Part shown: positions 44,733 to 53,779 of the stretch, one piece after another
How positions within the stretch are numbered: the first letter of the stretch is position 1
How the letters are laid out: every line of letters begins with the position of its first letter
Source of the DNA: Sporosarcina sp. BI001-red
Lineage (GTDB): Bacteria > Bacillota > Bacilli > Bacillales_A > Planococcaceae
Length of the DNA: 64,000 nt
Reading direction: 5' to 3'
NCBI RefSeq assembly: GCF_003384035.1
Contig: NZ_QQAK01000011.1
Coordinates: 372,001-436,000 of the forward strand
Position numbers and translations under genes: made by a program
Notes under the pieces: model-generated
What the model was told of the DNA's origin: nothing
Seen by the model: only the letters and a program-made list of their open reading frames with translations
Database searches by the model: none

Positions 44733-44766
44733 TAAAACCCCAACGTTTACAGGCGTTGGGGTTTTG
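44733..44766 (+). terminator. Terminator of ohr
   Basis: AAAACCCCAACG pairs with CGTTGGGGTTTT. Confidence 0.9.
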
Positions 44767-44878
44767 GTGGTCTTCATGTGTTACTTGATAAGATGTCTTT
44801 TCACTGTCACCATGTAGCGAGAACGACATAGGCTATATAGAACAGGAGATACTGCTTAACAAACAGGAGGAATCGAAA

Positions 44879-45370
44879 ATGGTGACCTATCAACCCTTTG
44901 CGGGTATCGTGACTGCCATCAATGACTTTTCAATCGGACAGTACAACGAAGTGGGTTGTTACAAGCTCATGTCTGTCGATAATGGGTATGGAAACGTAGT
45001 GAATTTTGTGGTAGCACCTACTACTTACTTTGTTGATCAAGAAGTAGTATCCGTTGGGGATCAGGTAACTGGATTTTATGATGCGAATGCTCCAGCTCCG
45101 CTCATCTTCCCACCGCAATTCAATGCGCTGATCATGTATAAAAATACATCCGGACAATTTGTAAAGGTCGATCATTTTGATGATCAGTTAGTGAGCAGTG
45201 ATCACACGTTACAGTTGAATATGAATCCCGCCACTAAAGTTATCCTGCAAAACGGGCAGCCCTTCACTGGAAACCTAAGAAATCGAAATCTACTTGTTGT
45301 GTATGGGGCAACCACTCGAAGTATCCCTGCGCAGACAACGCCATACCAAATCGTTGTGTTATGTTCTTGA
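44879..45370 (+). CDS. Unknown soluble protein, 163 aa
   Basis: ATG after ACAGGAGG. A mostly beta-strand pattern (FAGIVTAINDFSIGQYNEVGCYKLMSV, VVNFVVAPTTYFVDQEVVSVGDQVTGFYD) that may form an OB-type barrel, repeated weakly in the second half. No export signal. Family not recognised. Own terminator follows. Confidence 0.65.
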   Translation: MVTYQPFAGIVTAINDFSIGQYNEVGCYKLMSVDNGYGNVVNFVVAPTTYFVDQEVVSVGDQVTGFYDANAPAPLIFPPQFNALIMYKNTSGQFVKVDHFDDQLVSSDHTLQLNMNPATKVILQNGQPFTGNLRNRNLLVVYGATTRSIPAQTTPYQIVVLCS

Positions 45371-45380
45371 TGGAATATTT

Positions 45381-45418
45381 CCCTGCATGTGCATGAACCT
45401 TGTGCATGCAGGATTTTT
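45381..45418 (+). terminator. Terminator between convergent genes
   Basis: CCTGCATGTGCATG pairs with a TGTGCATGCAGG arm, followed by ATTTTTC. Confidence 0.8.
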
Positions 45419-45443
45419 CACCTTCAGGTCAGGAAGGTTATCC

Positions 45444-46193
45444 TCAATCCCGTAGTTCTCCCAAAAAATCCACTACGTATTTAACGGTATCTTGAATCTG
45501 CTGATCTCCTGGTAGTGAGGAGTCTCCATCGCCTTTTTGATGACCATACTCTCCGAATCCACCGTGATTCCCACCTTCTATTTCGATGAATTCTGCATCA
45601 CTTGGCATCATCGACTTTGCGTCTTTCACCTTATCCAAATCAGCAACTAAGTCATGGCTTCCCCATATCGACAACACCTTCAGAGAGGAACCACTCAAAT
45701 CAGTTTTACTTTGCGGATAGGATGCGAGTAACACGAGCCCTTCTATATTGTCATGATCTAGCGCGTAATCTGCCGCCATCACACCACCTAATGAGTGCCC
45801 GCCAATAACCCATCTTTTTACAGACGGATGGTCGCTAATAATTTGACCTGCTCGATTTGGAGAAAGAATTGCTAAGTTAAATGGGAGATCTGCAATAATG
45901 ACGGGATATCCTTTTGCTGCAATTTCTTTTGCCATCGGTGCATAGGCAGGTGCTTCTACTTTGGCTCCAGGATAGAAAATAAATCCGATTTCCTTAGCTT
46001 CTGAACCTGGTTCAAACAGAATGTCCCCATCGCGCTTTACAGTCACCTGGTCATCAGATTGTAAGCTTTTCTTTGCAGATGAGATTGCCTCATAAGACGT
46101 ACTGACGAAAATGAAAAAACCTACTATCGCAATCAGCAGGAACACCGCAATTCCTACAAGAGTCTTTACCTTCCATGACTTCTTTTGTTTCAT
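45444..46193 (-). CDS. Membrane-anchored alpha/beta hydrolase
   Basis: A 249-aa protein with one N-terminal membrane helix (~10-31) and an alpha/beta-hydrolase domain outside: nucleophile elbow GGHSLGG (Ser ~135), SIWGSHDLVAD with the acid, and GGNHGGFG with the catalytic His. Substrate unknown. Upstream of and co-directional with the NUDIX gene. Confidence 0.85.
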   Translation of the reverse strand: MKQKKSWKVKTLVGIAVFLLIAIVGFFIFVSTSYEAISSAKKSLQSDDQVTVKRDGDILFEPGSEAKEIGFIFYPGAKVEAPAYAPMAKEIAAKGYPVIIADLPFNLAILSPNRAGQIISDHPSVKRWVIGGHSLGGVMAADYALDHDNIEGLVLLASYPQSKTDLSGSSLKVLSIWGSHDLVADLDKVKDAKSMMPSDAEFIEIEGGNHGGFGEYGHQKGDGDSSLPGDQQIQDTVKYVVDFLGELRD

Positions 46194-46222
46194 CTACATG
46201 ACTCCTTTACGTGAGATAACAC

Positions 46223-46840
46223 TTATTTGATCAGATCGATAAAGTGTTTTAATATCCGAGCAGTCAGTCCCCAAACAATATATTCTTCATACTCATAAAA
46301 CCACTCTTCCTGTGAACGCTTTCCCCATTGGTACTGTTCACCATTGTAGATTTTATCGAACGGAAAGTTCGGCAAGGGGGAAGGTTGAACGGGGACTCTG
46401 TGTAGAACAGGTTCGTGTTCAAGTAACCACTTCAAAGGAATCGCAAAGACTTCCTCGACTTCGTCCTTATTAAAAGAATGGATAATTTCATGATAGTCGC
46501 ACACCGCTACAAATGGATAGACGACAAACGAAGGGGATGCAATATATGGACTCAACTTTCCAATGACGTTGACGGTGTCTGGATCTATCCCTAATTCTTC
46601 CTGCGTTTCTCGCAATGCAGCATCCATCGGCGAAGCATCCGCTATGTCAATTCGACCTCCAGGAAAACTACTATCCCCTGGTTGTTTACGCATTGTTAGG
46701 GATCGTCTTTCAAAAATCACTTGCCACTCTCCTGATTCTTGCACAAGTGGTACCAAGACTGCGGCGCGAAATGCAGTATCTTCTCCAATGAATAATGACG
46801 CATTGTCATCTAGATGTTTCTTCAGATCCTCCAAGAACAT
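46223..46840 (-). CDS. NUDIX hydrolase, CoA pyrophosphatase type
   Basis: A 205-aa protein with the CoA-pyrophosphatase version of the Nudix box, GGRIDIADASPMDAALRETQEELGI, preceded by RRSLTMRKQPGDSSFPGG. It probably cuts CoA or its oxidised forms to phosphopantetheine and 3',5'-ADP. Followed after 29 bases by the hydrolase gene, so possibly one transcript. Confidence 0.88.
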   Translation of the reverse strand: MFLEDLKKHLDDNASLFIGEDTAFRAAVLVPLVQESGEWQVIFERRSLTMRKQPGDSSFPGGRIDIADASPMDAALRETQEELGIDPDTVNVIGKLSPYIASPSFVVYPFVAVCDYHEIIHSFNKDEVEEVFAIPLKWLLEHEPVLHRVPVQPSPLPNFPFDKIYNGEQYQWGKRSQEEWFYEYEEYIVWGLTARILKHFIDLIK

Positions 46841-46984
46841 AAAGTTTCTGCACCTCCCTGCTTTCTTATAACGTTATCGTATCATTGGCAGATGAATAAT
46901 TAAAGAATCTCAAAAGGAGTCATTTCAACCCGTTGCTTTAAAATTTTTCCCAGTATGAATGTTAGGTGGTCCCCTGGTTCCCTC

Positions 46985-47024
46985 AAAAAAACACGAGATT
47001 AACACTATTTAATGGTCTCGTGTT
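46985..47024 (-). terminator. Terminator after the TatD-like gene
   Basis: AACACGAGA pairs with TCTCGTGTT, followed by TTTTT on the - strand. Confidence 0.75.
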
Positions 47025-47044
47025 CCTGATGATTATAGTTTAAA

Positions 47045-47203
47045 TTAATAGTCCAATTCGTTCAGTTCCTCTAATAGTTGAGCAAACTCAGCTGGACTAC
47101 AGACCACTTTTTCCGACACTATAGCAATTTGTTCATCTCTATTGTTCGTCTTTTAAGTACAACCAGCACACCATATAATCTCGATGTTCCCATATCCACA
47201 ACG
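47045..47203 (-). pseudogene. Degenerate small coding remnant
   Basis: Between the TatD-like stop and its terminator one frame reads GYGNIEIIWCAGCT, stop, then KTNNRDEQIAIVSEKVVCS followed by PAEFAQLLEELNELDY. The text looks protein-like (a CxxC-like WCAGC and an acidic amphipathic tail) but has an in-frame TAA and no proper start; GTG 47119 could start the last 24 codons. Either a decayed small gene or chance. This is all I see in the 46841-47203 gap besides the terminator. Confidence 0.25.
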
Positions 47204-47980
47204 TTACAACCGATAAAACTTCCGAGTTGTCTCATAGATTTGACGATAAGTTTCTTCTATACCCAATCCCTTTATATGTGCAACGGTGTGTATACTATGG
47301 TGCATCATAGCTGGATGAGTCATCTTCTCTGCAAAATAGCCCTTAAAGGGCCAAGGCCCATCTGTTTCCACCATTAATTGTGATAATGGGGTTTGTTTGA
47401 CTATATGTTGAATCTCTTGTTCGTACGTGACATCCGGCGTAACCGATAGAACATACCCATTCCGAAGAACACGCTCTAGAACTGCGTCATCTCCTTTAAA
47501 CCAATGGAAATGTGCGTTTGTGATGTGATAGCTTTCCAGTATGTCACATACAATCTCCGCGTCTTGGTAAACCGCGTGTAACACAATAGGTAAATCATAG
47601 TCTGCAGCCTTTTGCACAAAACGCTCAAGTACAGTTACATATGGGGCTACATCTACCTCTGGCTCATCCTTACTTAAATAATACGGGAGACCGACTTCAC
47701 CAATTGCGATGAGACGTTCATGATTATCATGAATGAGCTCCATAATTCCTTCAAGCTCCCTTTCACTCGGCAGCGGTTGTTCTGGATGATATCCGATAGC
47801 AGGTTTAACCCGACTGTCCATTTGAGCAAATTCCAGTTGTCGAAGTGAGGAGGCCATGTTGTTTGAAACAGCAATTAGTGATTTAACAGACGTTTCTTCT
47901 AACTCTTTTAGAATTTGGACACGTTCATCGTCCGTATACATATCTAAGTGGATGTGTGCGTCGATTACGTTTTGGTACAT
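47204..47980 (-). CDS. TatD-family metal-dependent hydrolase
   Basis: A 258-aa TIM-barrel hydrolase: DAHIHLD metal site, IGEVGLPYYL, PIVLHAVYQDAE, HFHWFKG and ETDGPWPF. TatD proteins are metal-dependent DNases or phosphoesterases; a substrate cannot be assigned. Co-directional with a TetR gene just upstream. Confidence 0.85.
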   Translation of the reverse strand: MYQNVIDAHIHLDMYTDDERVQILKELEETSVKSLIAVSNNMASSLRQLEFAQMDSRVKPAIGYHPEQPLPSERELEGIMELIHDNHERLIAIGEVGLPYYLSKDEPEVDVAPYVTVLERFVQKAADYDLPIVLHAVYQDAEIVCDILESYHITNAHFHWFKGDDAVLERVLRNGYVLSVTPDVTYEQEIQHIVKQTPLSQLMVETDGPWPFKGYFAEKMTHPAMMHHSIHTVAHIKGLGIEETYRQIYETTRKFYRL

Positions 47981-48031
47981 GAATTGTCACCTACTTTTGT
48001 AGTTTTTCATTTAAAAATAAATGGAAAGTAA

Positions 48032-48607
48032 TCAAGTACCCTTGGGATTACCTGATTGTATATTTACGATTTGGACGAGTTGGCGGTTTAAATATTCCAC
48101 GCTATAGCTGAAATCCTTATGGTACCAATCGATGATGATTCCAATGATAGCATTCGCCTGATAAGAGCAATGTAGCTCGTGGTCAATTTCTTCATGCACT
48201 ATCGCTTCTTGATCCTTAAGCAATAATTGTTTGATTTCTTCAAACAATAGATAGTAGTAGAGTAGAGGAACTTTCTTTGAAAATACAATACGGTAGAAGT
48301 GCTTATACTTTTCAATGTGATGGAAAATACGTATTGTATCAGGATTTAGTTCTTTTGTTTTCAATACAGTCACGTGGCGATATGGTTCTTGATAGGATCT
48401 CGCCAAATCGGCAGTAATTTCTTTAAAGTACTCTTCAAATAGATCCTCAACTTGAGCATAGTGCAAATAGAAAGTACCTCGGTTCACTTTTGCCCTTCTG
48501 CAAATCTCTGAGATAGAAATGGTATCCAAGCTCTTTTCATCTAATACCTCCAGCAAAGCGTTATGCAATGCCTCTTTTGTTTTTATCACACGCAAATCTG
48601 TCCGCAT
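48032..48607 (-). CDS. TetR/AcrR-family transcriptional regulator
   Basis: A 191-aa repressor: N-terminal HTH TKEALHNALLEVLDEKSLDTISISEICRRAKVNRGTFYLHYAQVEDLFEEYF, with a variable C-terminal sensor. Divergent from the SDR at 48753, its probable target. Confidence 0.9.
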   Translation of the reverse strand: MRTDLRVIKTKEALHNALLEVLDEKSLDTISISEICRRAKVNRGTFYLHYAQVEDLFEEYFKEITADLARSYQEPYRHVTVLKTKELNPDTIRIFHHIEKYKHFYRIVFSKKVPLLYYYLLFEEIKQLLLKDQEAIVHEEIDHELHCSYQANAIIGIIIDWYHKDFSYSVEYLNRQLVQIVNIQSGNPKGT

Positions 48608-48679
48608 CCCTTTTCACCTCTTACTGAACAGTTTTTGATAAATCTGTTACATAATGAACAACTATCAACTATTTGATTA

Positions 48680-48708
48680 TTGTAAGAACTCCCACTCAAT
48701 ACTATAAT
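48680..48708 (+). promoter_or_regulatory. Sigma-A promoter of the SDR gene
   Basis: TTGTAA, 17 bases, TATAAT, in the tetR/SDR intergenic region. Confidence 0.65.
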
Positions 48709-48752
48709 TTTATTGAACAGGTGTACAGTAAAATCAGAGGAGGCGGGGTAGA

Positions 48753-49511
48753 ATGAGATTAAAAGAAAAAGTAGCTATCGTCACTGGTGCAGCATCCGGC
48801 ATGGGAAAAGCAATTGCTGTAGGGTACGCAAAAGAAGGAGCGAAAGTTGTAGTGTCCGACATTAACATGGAGGGTGCTCAAGCCGTTGTAGGTGAAATTA
48901 AAGCTCTAGGTGCAGATGCAATTGCAGTTCAAACAAATGTGGTATCAGAAGAGGATGTGCAACGGCTATTCAATGAAACAAAAGAAGCATTTGGTAAATT
49001 GGACATCCTTGTAAACAATGCCGGCATCATGGATGGGATGGAGCCTGTCGGGGAAGTTACCGAAGAACAATGGGAACGAGTTTTCTCTGTGAATACAACG
49101 GCTGTCATGAGATCTATGCGCATTGCAGTGAACCTATTCATGGAACAAGGACATGGTGCCATCGTCAATAACATTTCTGCAGGAGGGCTTTACGGTGGTC
49201 GCGCGGGAGCTGCGTACACAGCATCAAAGCACGCAGTCGTCGGTTTAACAAAAAATACGGCGTTCATGTACGCAGACAAAAACATACGCTGCAACGGGAT
49301 TGCTCCAGGAGCCGTAGCAACGAATATCAGTGCTTCCATGAAAAATATAAGCGAATTTGGGGCACGTCGCCAATCACTTGGTATGTCCCTGAACCCGCGC
49401 GTCGGACAACCTGAAGAAGTTGCAGAAATGGCCATCCTCTTAGGATCGGATGCTGCAAGTTTTGTGAATGGACAGGTAATTGGTGTAGACGGAGGCTGGA
49501 CCTCTTATTGA
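48753..49511 (+). CDS. SDR-family oxidoreductase
   Basis: A 252-aa classical SDR: TGAASGMGKAIAVGY, DILVNNAGIMDG, NNISAGGLYGGRAGAAYTASK and GVDGGWTSY. Probably removes or makes a small alcohol or ketone under TetR control. AGAGGAGG box before the ATG. Confidence 0.88.
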   Translation: MRLKEKVAIVTGAASGMGKAIAVGYAKEGAKVVVSDINMEGAQAVVGEIKALGADAIAVQTNVVSEEDVQRLFNETKEAFGKLDILVNNAGIMDGMEPVGEVTEEQWERVFSVNTTAVMRSMRIAVNLFMEQGHGAIVNNISAGGLYGGRAGAAYTASKHAVVGLTKNTAFMYADKNIRCNGIAPGAVATNISASMKNISEFGARRQSLGMSLNPRVGQPEEVAEMAILLGSDAASFVNGQVIGVDGGWTSY

Positions 49512-49592
49512 TGAATTGAATTTGTATCGGTGTGCATTTAGTTCTTGAGGGTAGTTTTGAATACAATTAGTTTTACCTGACACTTTTAATGC

Positions 49593-49626
49593 CCAAAAGA
49601 CCGGTACTTCAAGGTCTTTTGGTTTA
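49593..49626 (+). terminator. Terminator of the SDR gene
   Basis: CCAAAAGACC pairs with GGTCTTTTGG. Confidence 0.75.
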
Positions 49627-49762
49627 CTATTGATACGCTTCCTTTTATGGATTGTAAGTTCAAATTAATAAACTATACATATTTGTGTTTTACACGATAT
49701 GGCGTTTTAAATAATTCACGTTCCAGCTGAACTACTTATACTACTCCTACTAACTGCTTCTT

Positions 49763-50872
49763 CTAAACATGGTCATTACTATTCATCAACCTTACTTTAT
49801 TTATCAGCTCTATATACTGTGTATCTCCATACCCGATCATCGGAAAAACCTCAAATAACTGTTTGAGCAGTTCAGATTGAGATAACTGTTTATTTCTTGC
49901 AATGTAGTTAGTTACGGGATTATTTTCTGTCAGCATTTCTAAATATAACTTGATGGCCTGATACATTACAGGAAGCAGTACGTGAGTTGGCTTTTTATGA
50001 TTCACCAACACCTCTTCATAGACAGACTGATAATTCCCTAAGGTCAGCTCTGTTTGGATGACTTTAAACTCATCCTCCCTAAAACTATTTAGATAGACTG
50101 TACCTCTATAATTCGACTGCTCCAAATAGGCAAGAACGGTCAGAAGATTCATTTGACAAAACAAATCTTCACCAAACCACAAGACTATATAGTTATAGTT
50201 TTTCTGATTGAGCTTCGTTAATGGCTGTATCACTTTATCGCTGTAACTTTCAATAGAGTCTTCGTGTCCTAAAGCACGTGTTTGAATGAACGTGGAATCA
50301 AAAATTGGAAGTGTCGTTTCATGGACACACATCGCTTCATTAAATGGGGCATAATCGGAATTCCCCATCAGTTTTTTACTTTTGAACTCCTCATACATGA
50401 CTTGTCCATTTAAGATATTCAACACATCCTGGTCAAATAATTGGCTCTTTTCACTTTGCAAATGTGCAACTTCTGTTTCTCTTCGAATATTTATATAATT
50501 TGCTCCCTCTTCTGAATAAGTCATAAGTCTTGCAATGGATTGAACCGGCATTTGATGACGTTGGAAATCACTTGGACTTATACCAAAAACTTCTTTAAAT
50601 GCCCTACTGTAGGCTTCTTGTGATGAGTAGTTATAGTCGACAGCGACAGTCATTATCTTGCGGTTCATTCCTAAATCCCCTGTAGACAAATATAGTCTCC
50701 GAAGCAACATGTAGCGTCTTATACTGAGACCGGTAACCTGATGAAACTTAAAAGAGCAGTAGTATGGAGAATACCCCATATGACTTGCTAACCCATCTAA
50801 AGAGAACTCCCCTTGTAATTTGTCCTCTATCCAATCAATCATTTGCTGTATGGACTCTTTCAATTTTATCAC
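49763..50872 (-). CDS. AraC-family regulator with DUF1835-like C-terminal part
   Basis: A 369-aa protein. The AraC DNA-binding domain is N-terminal (about 8-105: FSLDGLASHMGYSPYYCSFKFHQVTGLSIRRYM and EAYSRAFKEVFGISPSDFQ). The remaining ~250 residues contain YNYIVLWFGEDLFCQMNLLTVLAYL, reminiscent of DUF1835. Transcribed away from the YhgE-type gene at 51098. Confidence 0.78.
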   Translation of the reverse strand: MIKLKESIQQMIDWIEDKLQGEFSLDGLASHMGYSPYYCSFKFHQVTGLSIRRYMLLRRLYLSTGDLGMNRKIMTVAVDYNYSSQEAYSRAFKEVFGISPSDFQRHQMPVQSIARLMTYSEEGANYINIRRETEVAHLQSEKSQLFDQDVLNILNGQVMYEEFKSKKLMGNSDYAPFNEAMCVHETTLPIFDSTFIQTRALGHEDSIESYSDKVIQPLTKLNQKNYNYIVLWFGEDLFCQMNLLTVLAYLEQSNYRGTVYLNSFREDEFKVIQTELTLGNYQSVYEEVLVNHKKPTHVLLPVMYQAIKLYLEMLTENNPVTNYIARNKQLSQSELLKQLFEVFPMIGYGDTQYIELINKVRLMNSNDHV

Positions 50873-51097
50873 TCCTAAAAAACAGTATACGCTGTAGTTG
50901 TTTCACTCATTTGATAGTTGTTGTGCTAAGTTAAGACTTTCACTTCCCCCCTACTTTAACCCCCATCTATCCCTACTCTAATCAAATTAGTTGACTTCCT
51001 AGGGAAAAAGAATAAAATGATGAGATACTTTAAACAAAGTACTTTTCTTAAAGTTCGCGAGTTGAAGTGTATATTGAATTGGAGAGAGGAAAAATAT

Positions 51098-52282
51098 ATG
51101 AAATTCACACAGTTTCTAAAAACGAGAGGTTCTATAGCCGCCATCATTATGGGGGTATTCTATGCGATTGCCATGCTGGGGATCTTCTTACCAGGTTACA
51201 CGGCAATTCCAGGAAATATTGATAAGTTACCAATCGCAATCGTCAATGATGATGCAGGTGAATATGGTGCAAAGATTGCAGGTCAACTACAAGAAAATTT
51301 ACCTTTTAAAGAAATAAAAACAGACGTAAAAAATAAGCAAGCGTTAAAAGAGTTGAAGAAAAATGACTTAGCCTTAGTCGTTCATATCCCTGAATCATTC
51401 TCTTCGGATATGCAAAAAGGTGAAACCTCGTCTAGTATCGATTTTACAATCAATGACGCAGGAGCAACAGTCGTTTCTTCTTCTATGAAGTCAGTTGTTG
51501 CAGAAATCAATAACCAGCTAAGTCAGCAATTCTCTCAACAAACTGCTCAAAGCGTACTAATGAACTTTAATGTACCTGAAAAGCAAGCTTCTGAATTAGC
51601 CGAAAAAATTGAAACAGCTTATGTTGGTAATGTAGTGACCGTCAACAAAATTCCAGATGGTATGCATAATAATATGCTTCCTATGTTCTTAACAATGGCT
51701 AGTTACATTGGGGCTATGATCGGATCCATGCAATTAGTGGAAGCCTTTAAAGATAGCCGTGGCAAAGCTAGCAAAACACGTTTATTCATCTACTTACAAT
51801 TGACGGCTCTCTTGATTGCTGTGTTATCCTCATTAGCCGCTATAGGGATCACCTACTTAGTGAATCAACCTGATGGAAGCTTGTTCTTGAGTATGATAGG
51901 TCATCAAGTCCTTATCTATATGGTAAGTTTCAATTTTACAGCGATCCTTATTTTCTTACTTGGATCTGCTGGTATGATTCTCAATATCCCACTAATCTTC
52001 GTACAGACTTTAGCGAATGGGGCAGTTATCTCACGTGATATGATGTACAAGCCATATGAATGGGCAAGTCATATTACACCTATGTATTATTCCGTACAGG
52101 GCTACTTAGCAGATTTATATGGAAGCATTAGTCCAAGTCCATTCCTGTGGTCTCTAGCCGCTGTTGGATTAGTTGCAATGATCATCAATATCATAATCGT
52201 TGCGACCATTCACAGATCCAAACCATCTCACAAGTCCTTAACAAAGACTGAAATAGAAGAAATTACTAAAGTGTTGTCTTAA
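51098..52282 (+). CDS. YhgE/Pip-type ABC-2 membrane protein
   Basis: A 394-aa protein. One N-terminal helix (~10-32) is followed by PIAIVNDDAGEYG and a ~160-residue external domain, then a C-terminal set of five or six helices (MFLTMASYIGAMIGSMQLVEAF...). This layout is seen in YhgE/Pip and ABC-2 type exporters; such proteins occur with PadR or TetR regulators and may export lipids, drugs or virulence factors. ATG 51098 after GGAGAGAGG; the longer frame has no box. Operon with the PadR gene. Confidence 0.8.
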   Translation: MKFTQFLKTRGSIAAIIMGVFYAIAMLGIFLPGYTAIPGNIDKLPIAIVNDDAGEYGAKIAGQLQENLPFKEIKTDVKNKQALKELKKNDLALVVHIPESFSSDMQKGETSSSIDFTINDAGATVVSSSMKSVVAEINNQLSQQFSQQTAQSVLMNFNVPEKQASELAEKIETAYVGNVVTVNKIPDGMHNNMLPMFLTMASYIGAMIGSMQLVEAFKDSRGKASKTRLFIYLQLTALLIAVLSSLAAIGITYLVNQPDGSLFLSMIGHQVLIYMVSFNFTAILIFLLGSAGMILNIPLIFVQTLANGAVISRDMMYKPYEWASHITPMYYSVQGYLADLYGSISPSPFLWSLAAVGLVAMIINIIIVATIHRSKPSHKSLTKTEIEEITKVLS

Positions 52283-52290
52283 TCATGTTA

Positions 52291-52314
52291 TAATAAGAAT
52301 AATTATTCTTATTA
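52291..52314. promoter_or_regulatory. Perfect 24-bp palindrome before the padR gene
   Basis: TAATAAGAATAA and its exact reverse complement, ending 14 bases before the ATG and just ahead of the ribosome binding site. Likely an operator for the PadR protein or an RNA hairpin that affects its translation. Confidence 0.5.
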
Positions 52315-52328
52315 AAGGGGCATTGCGA

Positions 52329-52868
52329 ATGAGCATTCAAGTGTTTATATTAAGCAAACTAATGATAGGAAAAACCTATCCTTATGAGCTAAAAAAACAA
52401 ATGTCTGAACCCATTCCATTGGACGAATTAGGTGGAATTACAGAAAGTAAACTGTACTATCACTTCGACGCATTGGCGAAACACGGCTTAGTTGAACCCG
52501 TTGAAATTATAAAAGAAGAACATCGACCGGATAAACAAGTATTTGGGATTACCGCTAAGGGACGTGAAGAGCTCCCTAAAAAGATTTATAAGTTGTTTGA
52601 ATCAGCTAACAACATTAATGACATTGTCATTGGCATGGCTAACATTAAATACGTGGATCCTGAAAAGGTAGTCGTTCTCTTAAAAGGGAGATTGGATGAT
52701 TATAAAGCCCATTGGGATCGTCTCATGAAATTTGAAAACCATACACATAAAGACAAAAAAAGTGAAAATCTCAATGAATTGCTAATTGGATATTTTACAA
52801 CTAAATCTGATCACACCATTTATTGGCTTGAAGAGGCCATTAAACAAATTGAACTGGGCAATCTATAA
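52329..52868 (+). CDS. PadR-family transcriptional regulator
   Basis: A 179-aa long-type PadR: MSIQVFILSKLMIGKTYPYELKKQM, the winged HTH with TESKLYYHFDALAKHGLVEP, and a C-terminal helical domain (~85-175). ATG 52329 lies 8 bases after AAAGGGGC. Likely regulates the upstream YhgE-type gene and itself. Confidence 0.88.
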   Translation: MSIQVFILSKLMIGKTYPYELKKQMSEPIPLDELGGITESKLYYHFDALAKHGLVEPVEIIKEEHRPDKQVFGITAKGREELPKKIYKLFESANNINDIVIGMANIKYVDPEKVVVLLKGRLDDYKAHWDRLMKFENHTHKDKKSENLNELLIGYFTTKSDHTIYWLEEAIKQIELGNL

Positions 52869-52924
52869 AAGGGACTCTCCAGAAAGTCAGTGAGAACTGA
52901 TTTCTGCGAAAGTCCCTCTTTTTG
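52868..52924 (+). terminator. Terminator of the padR gene
   Basis: AGGGACT pairs with AGTCCCT, followed by CTTTTT; the loop itself can pair. Confidence 0.7.
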
Positions 52925-52948
52925 TGTAAGATGTTTATTCACAAATAT

Positions 52949-52989
52949 AAAAAAAGCAAAGCTATGATGTAAATGAATCATAGCCTTGC
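52949..52989 (-). terminator. Terminator of the Hsp31-like gene
   Basis: GCAAGGCTATGAT pairs with ATCATAGCTTTGC and is followed by TTTTTTT on the - strand. Confidence 0.8.
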
Positions 52990-53016
52990 TCCTACTTCTA
53001 GCAGGTACGTTTTTTG

Positions 53017-53706
53017 TTAGTTAGTTGTATTAAAAATAGATACCACTTCGGTTGCCACTGCACCGCCAGAAGCCGGATTTTGTCCAGTAACGACGCGATG
53101 ATCTGCGACAGCAAACGCAGTCCAATCATCACCTTTCACATAGTTTGCCCCTTGGCTGACGAGAGCATCCTCTGTTAAAAATGGTACAGTATTTTCTAAT
53201 CCTAATGCTGCTTCTTCTGTATTGGTGAAGCCTGTTACCTTTTTGTTCGCAATTAGCGGCTCACCCGCTGCGTCTTTAATATTCATTAAACCTGCAGAAC
53301 CGTGACACACTGCTGAGACGATTCCACCATTTTGATAAATCGTGCTCGCGATGTTCTGTAAGTTTTCATCATCTGGATAATCCCACATAACCCCGTGGCC
53401 GCCAGTGTAATAGATCGCATCATACTCAGCTGCATTCACTTCACTTGCAGCTAACGTCGTGCCTAGCTTATTCATGAAAGTACGGTCTTCGTAATACTTC
53501 CAGTCGAGTTCAGACATCTGATCTGCTTGTAAACTATGCGGGTCAATTGCCGTGTAGCCACCTTTAGGGCTTACATAATCTATTTTGTGTCCTTCTTTTT
53601 GCAAGACGTCTACAAAGTGTACTGCTTCACCCAGCCATAACCCAGTTGCGCGTTCCAGATTTGGATATTTGGAAACATTTGTGACCACGACTAAAATCTT
53701 TTTCAT
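53017..53706 (-). CDS. DJ-1/PfpI-family protein, Hsp31-like
   Basis: A 229-aa protein with the Hsp31/glyoxalase III layout: Glu27 in GLWLGEAVHF, YYTGGHGVMWD, the nucleophile elbow SAVCHGSAGL (Cys134, His135). Members convert methylglyoxal to lactate or repair glycated proteins. The promoter has the 19-base spacer used by MerR activators and the divergent gene encodes one. Confidence 0.9.
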   Translation of the reverse strand: MKKILVVVTNVSKYPNLERATGLWLGEAVHFVDVLQKEGHKIDYVSPKGGYTAIDPHSLQADQMSELDWKYYEDRTFMNKLGTTLAASEVNAAEYDAIYYTGGHGVMWDYPDDENLQNIASTIYQNGGIVSAVCHGSAGLMNIKDAAGEPLIANKKVTGFTNTEEAALGLENTVPFLTEDALVSQGANYVKGDDWTAFAVADHRVVTGQNPASGGAVATEVVSIFNTTN

Positions 53707-53736
53707 TTCACTCACTCCTCGTATTTGATATGATTA

Positions 53737-53767
53737 ACCATAAAGGTTAAACCTAACTTTAAGTCAA
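53737..53767 (-). promoter_or_regulatory. MerR-type promoter/operator
   Basis: On the - strand TTGACT, 19 bases, TATGGT. An imperfect dyad (AAGTTAG.../...TAACCTT) fills the spacer. The extra-long spacer is the hallmark of MerR-activated promoters; it faces the Hsp31-like gene. Confidence 0.65.
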
Positions 53768-53779
53768 GGAGGATGCTCC

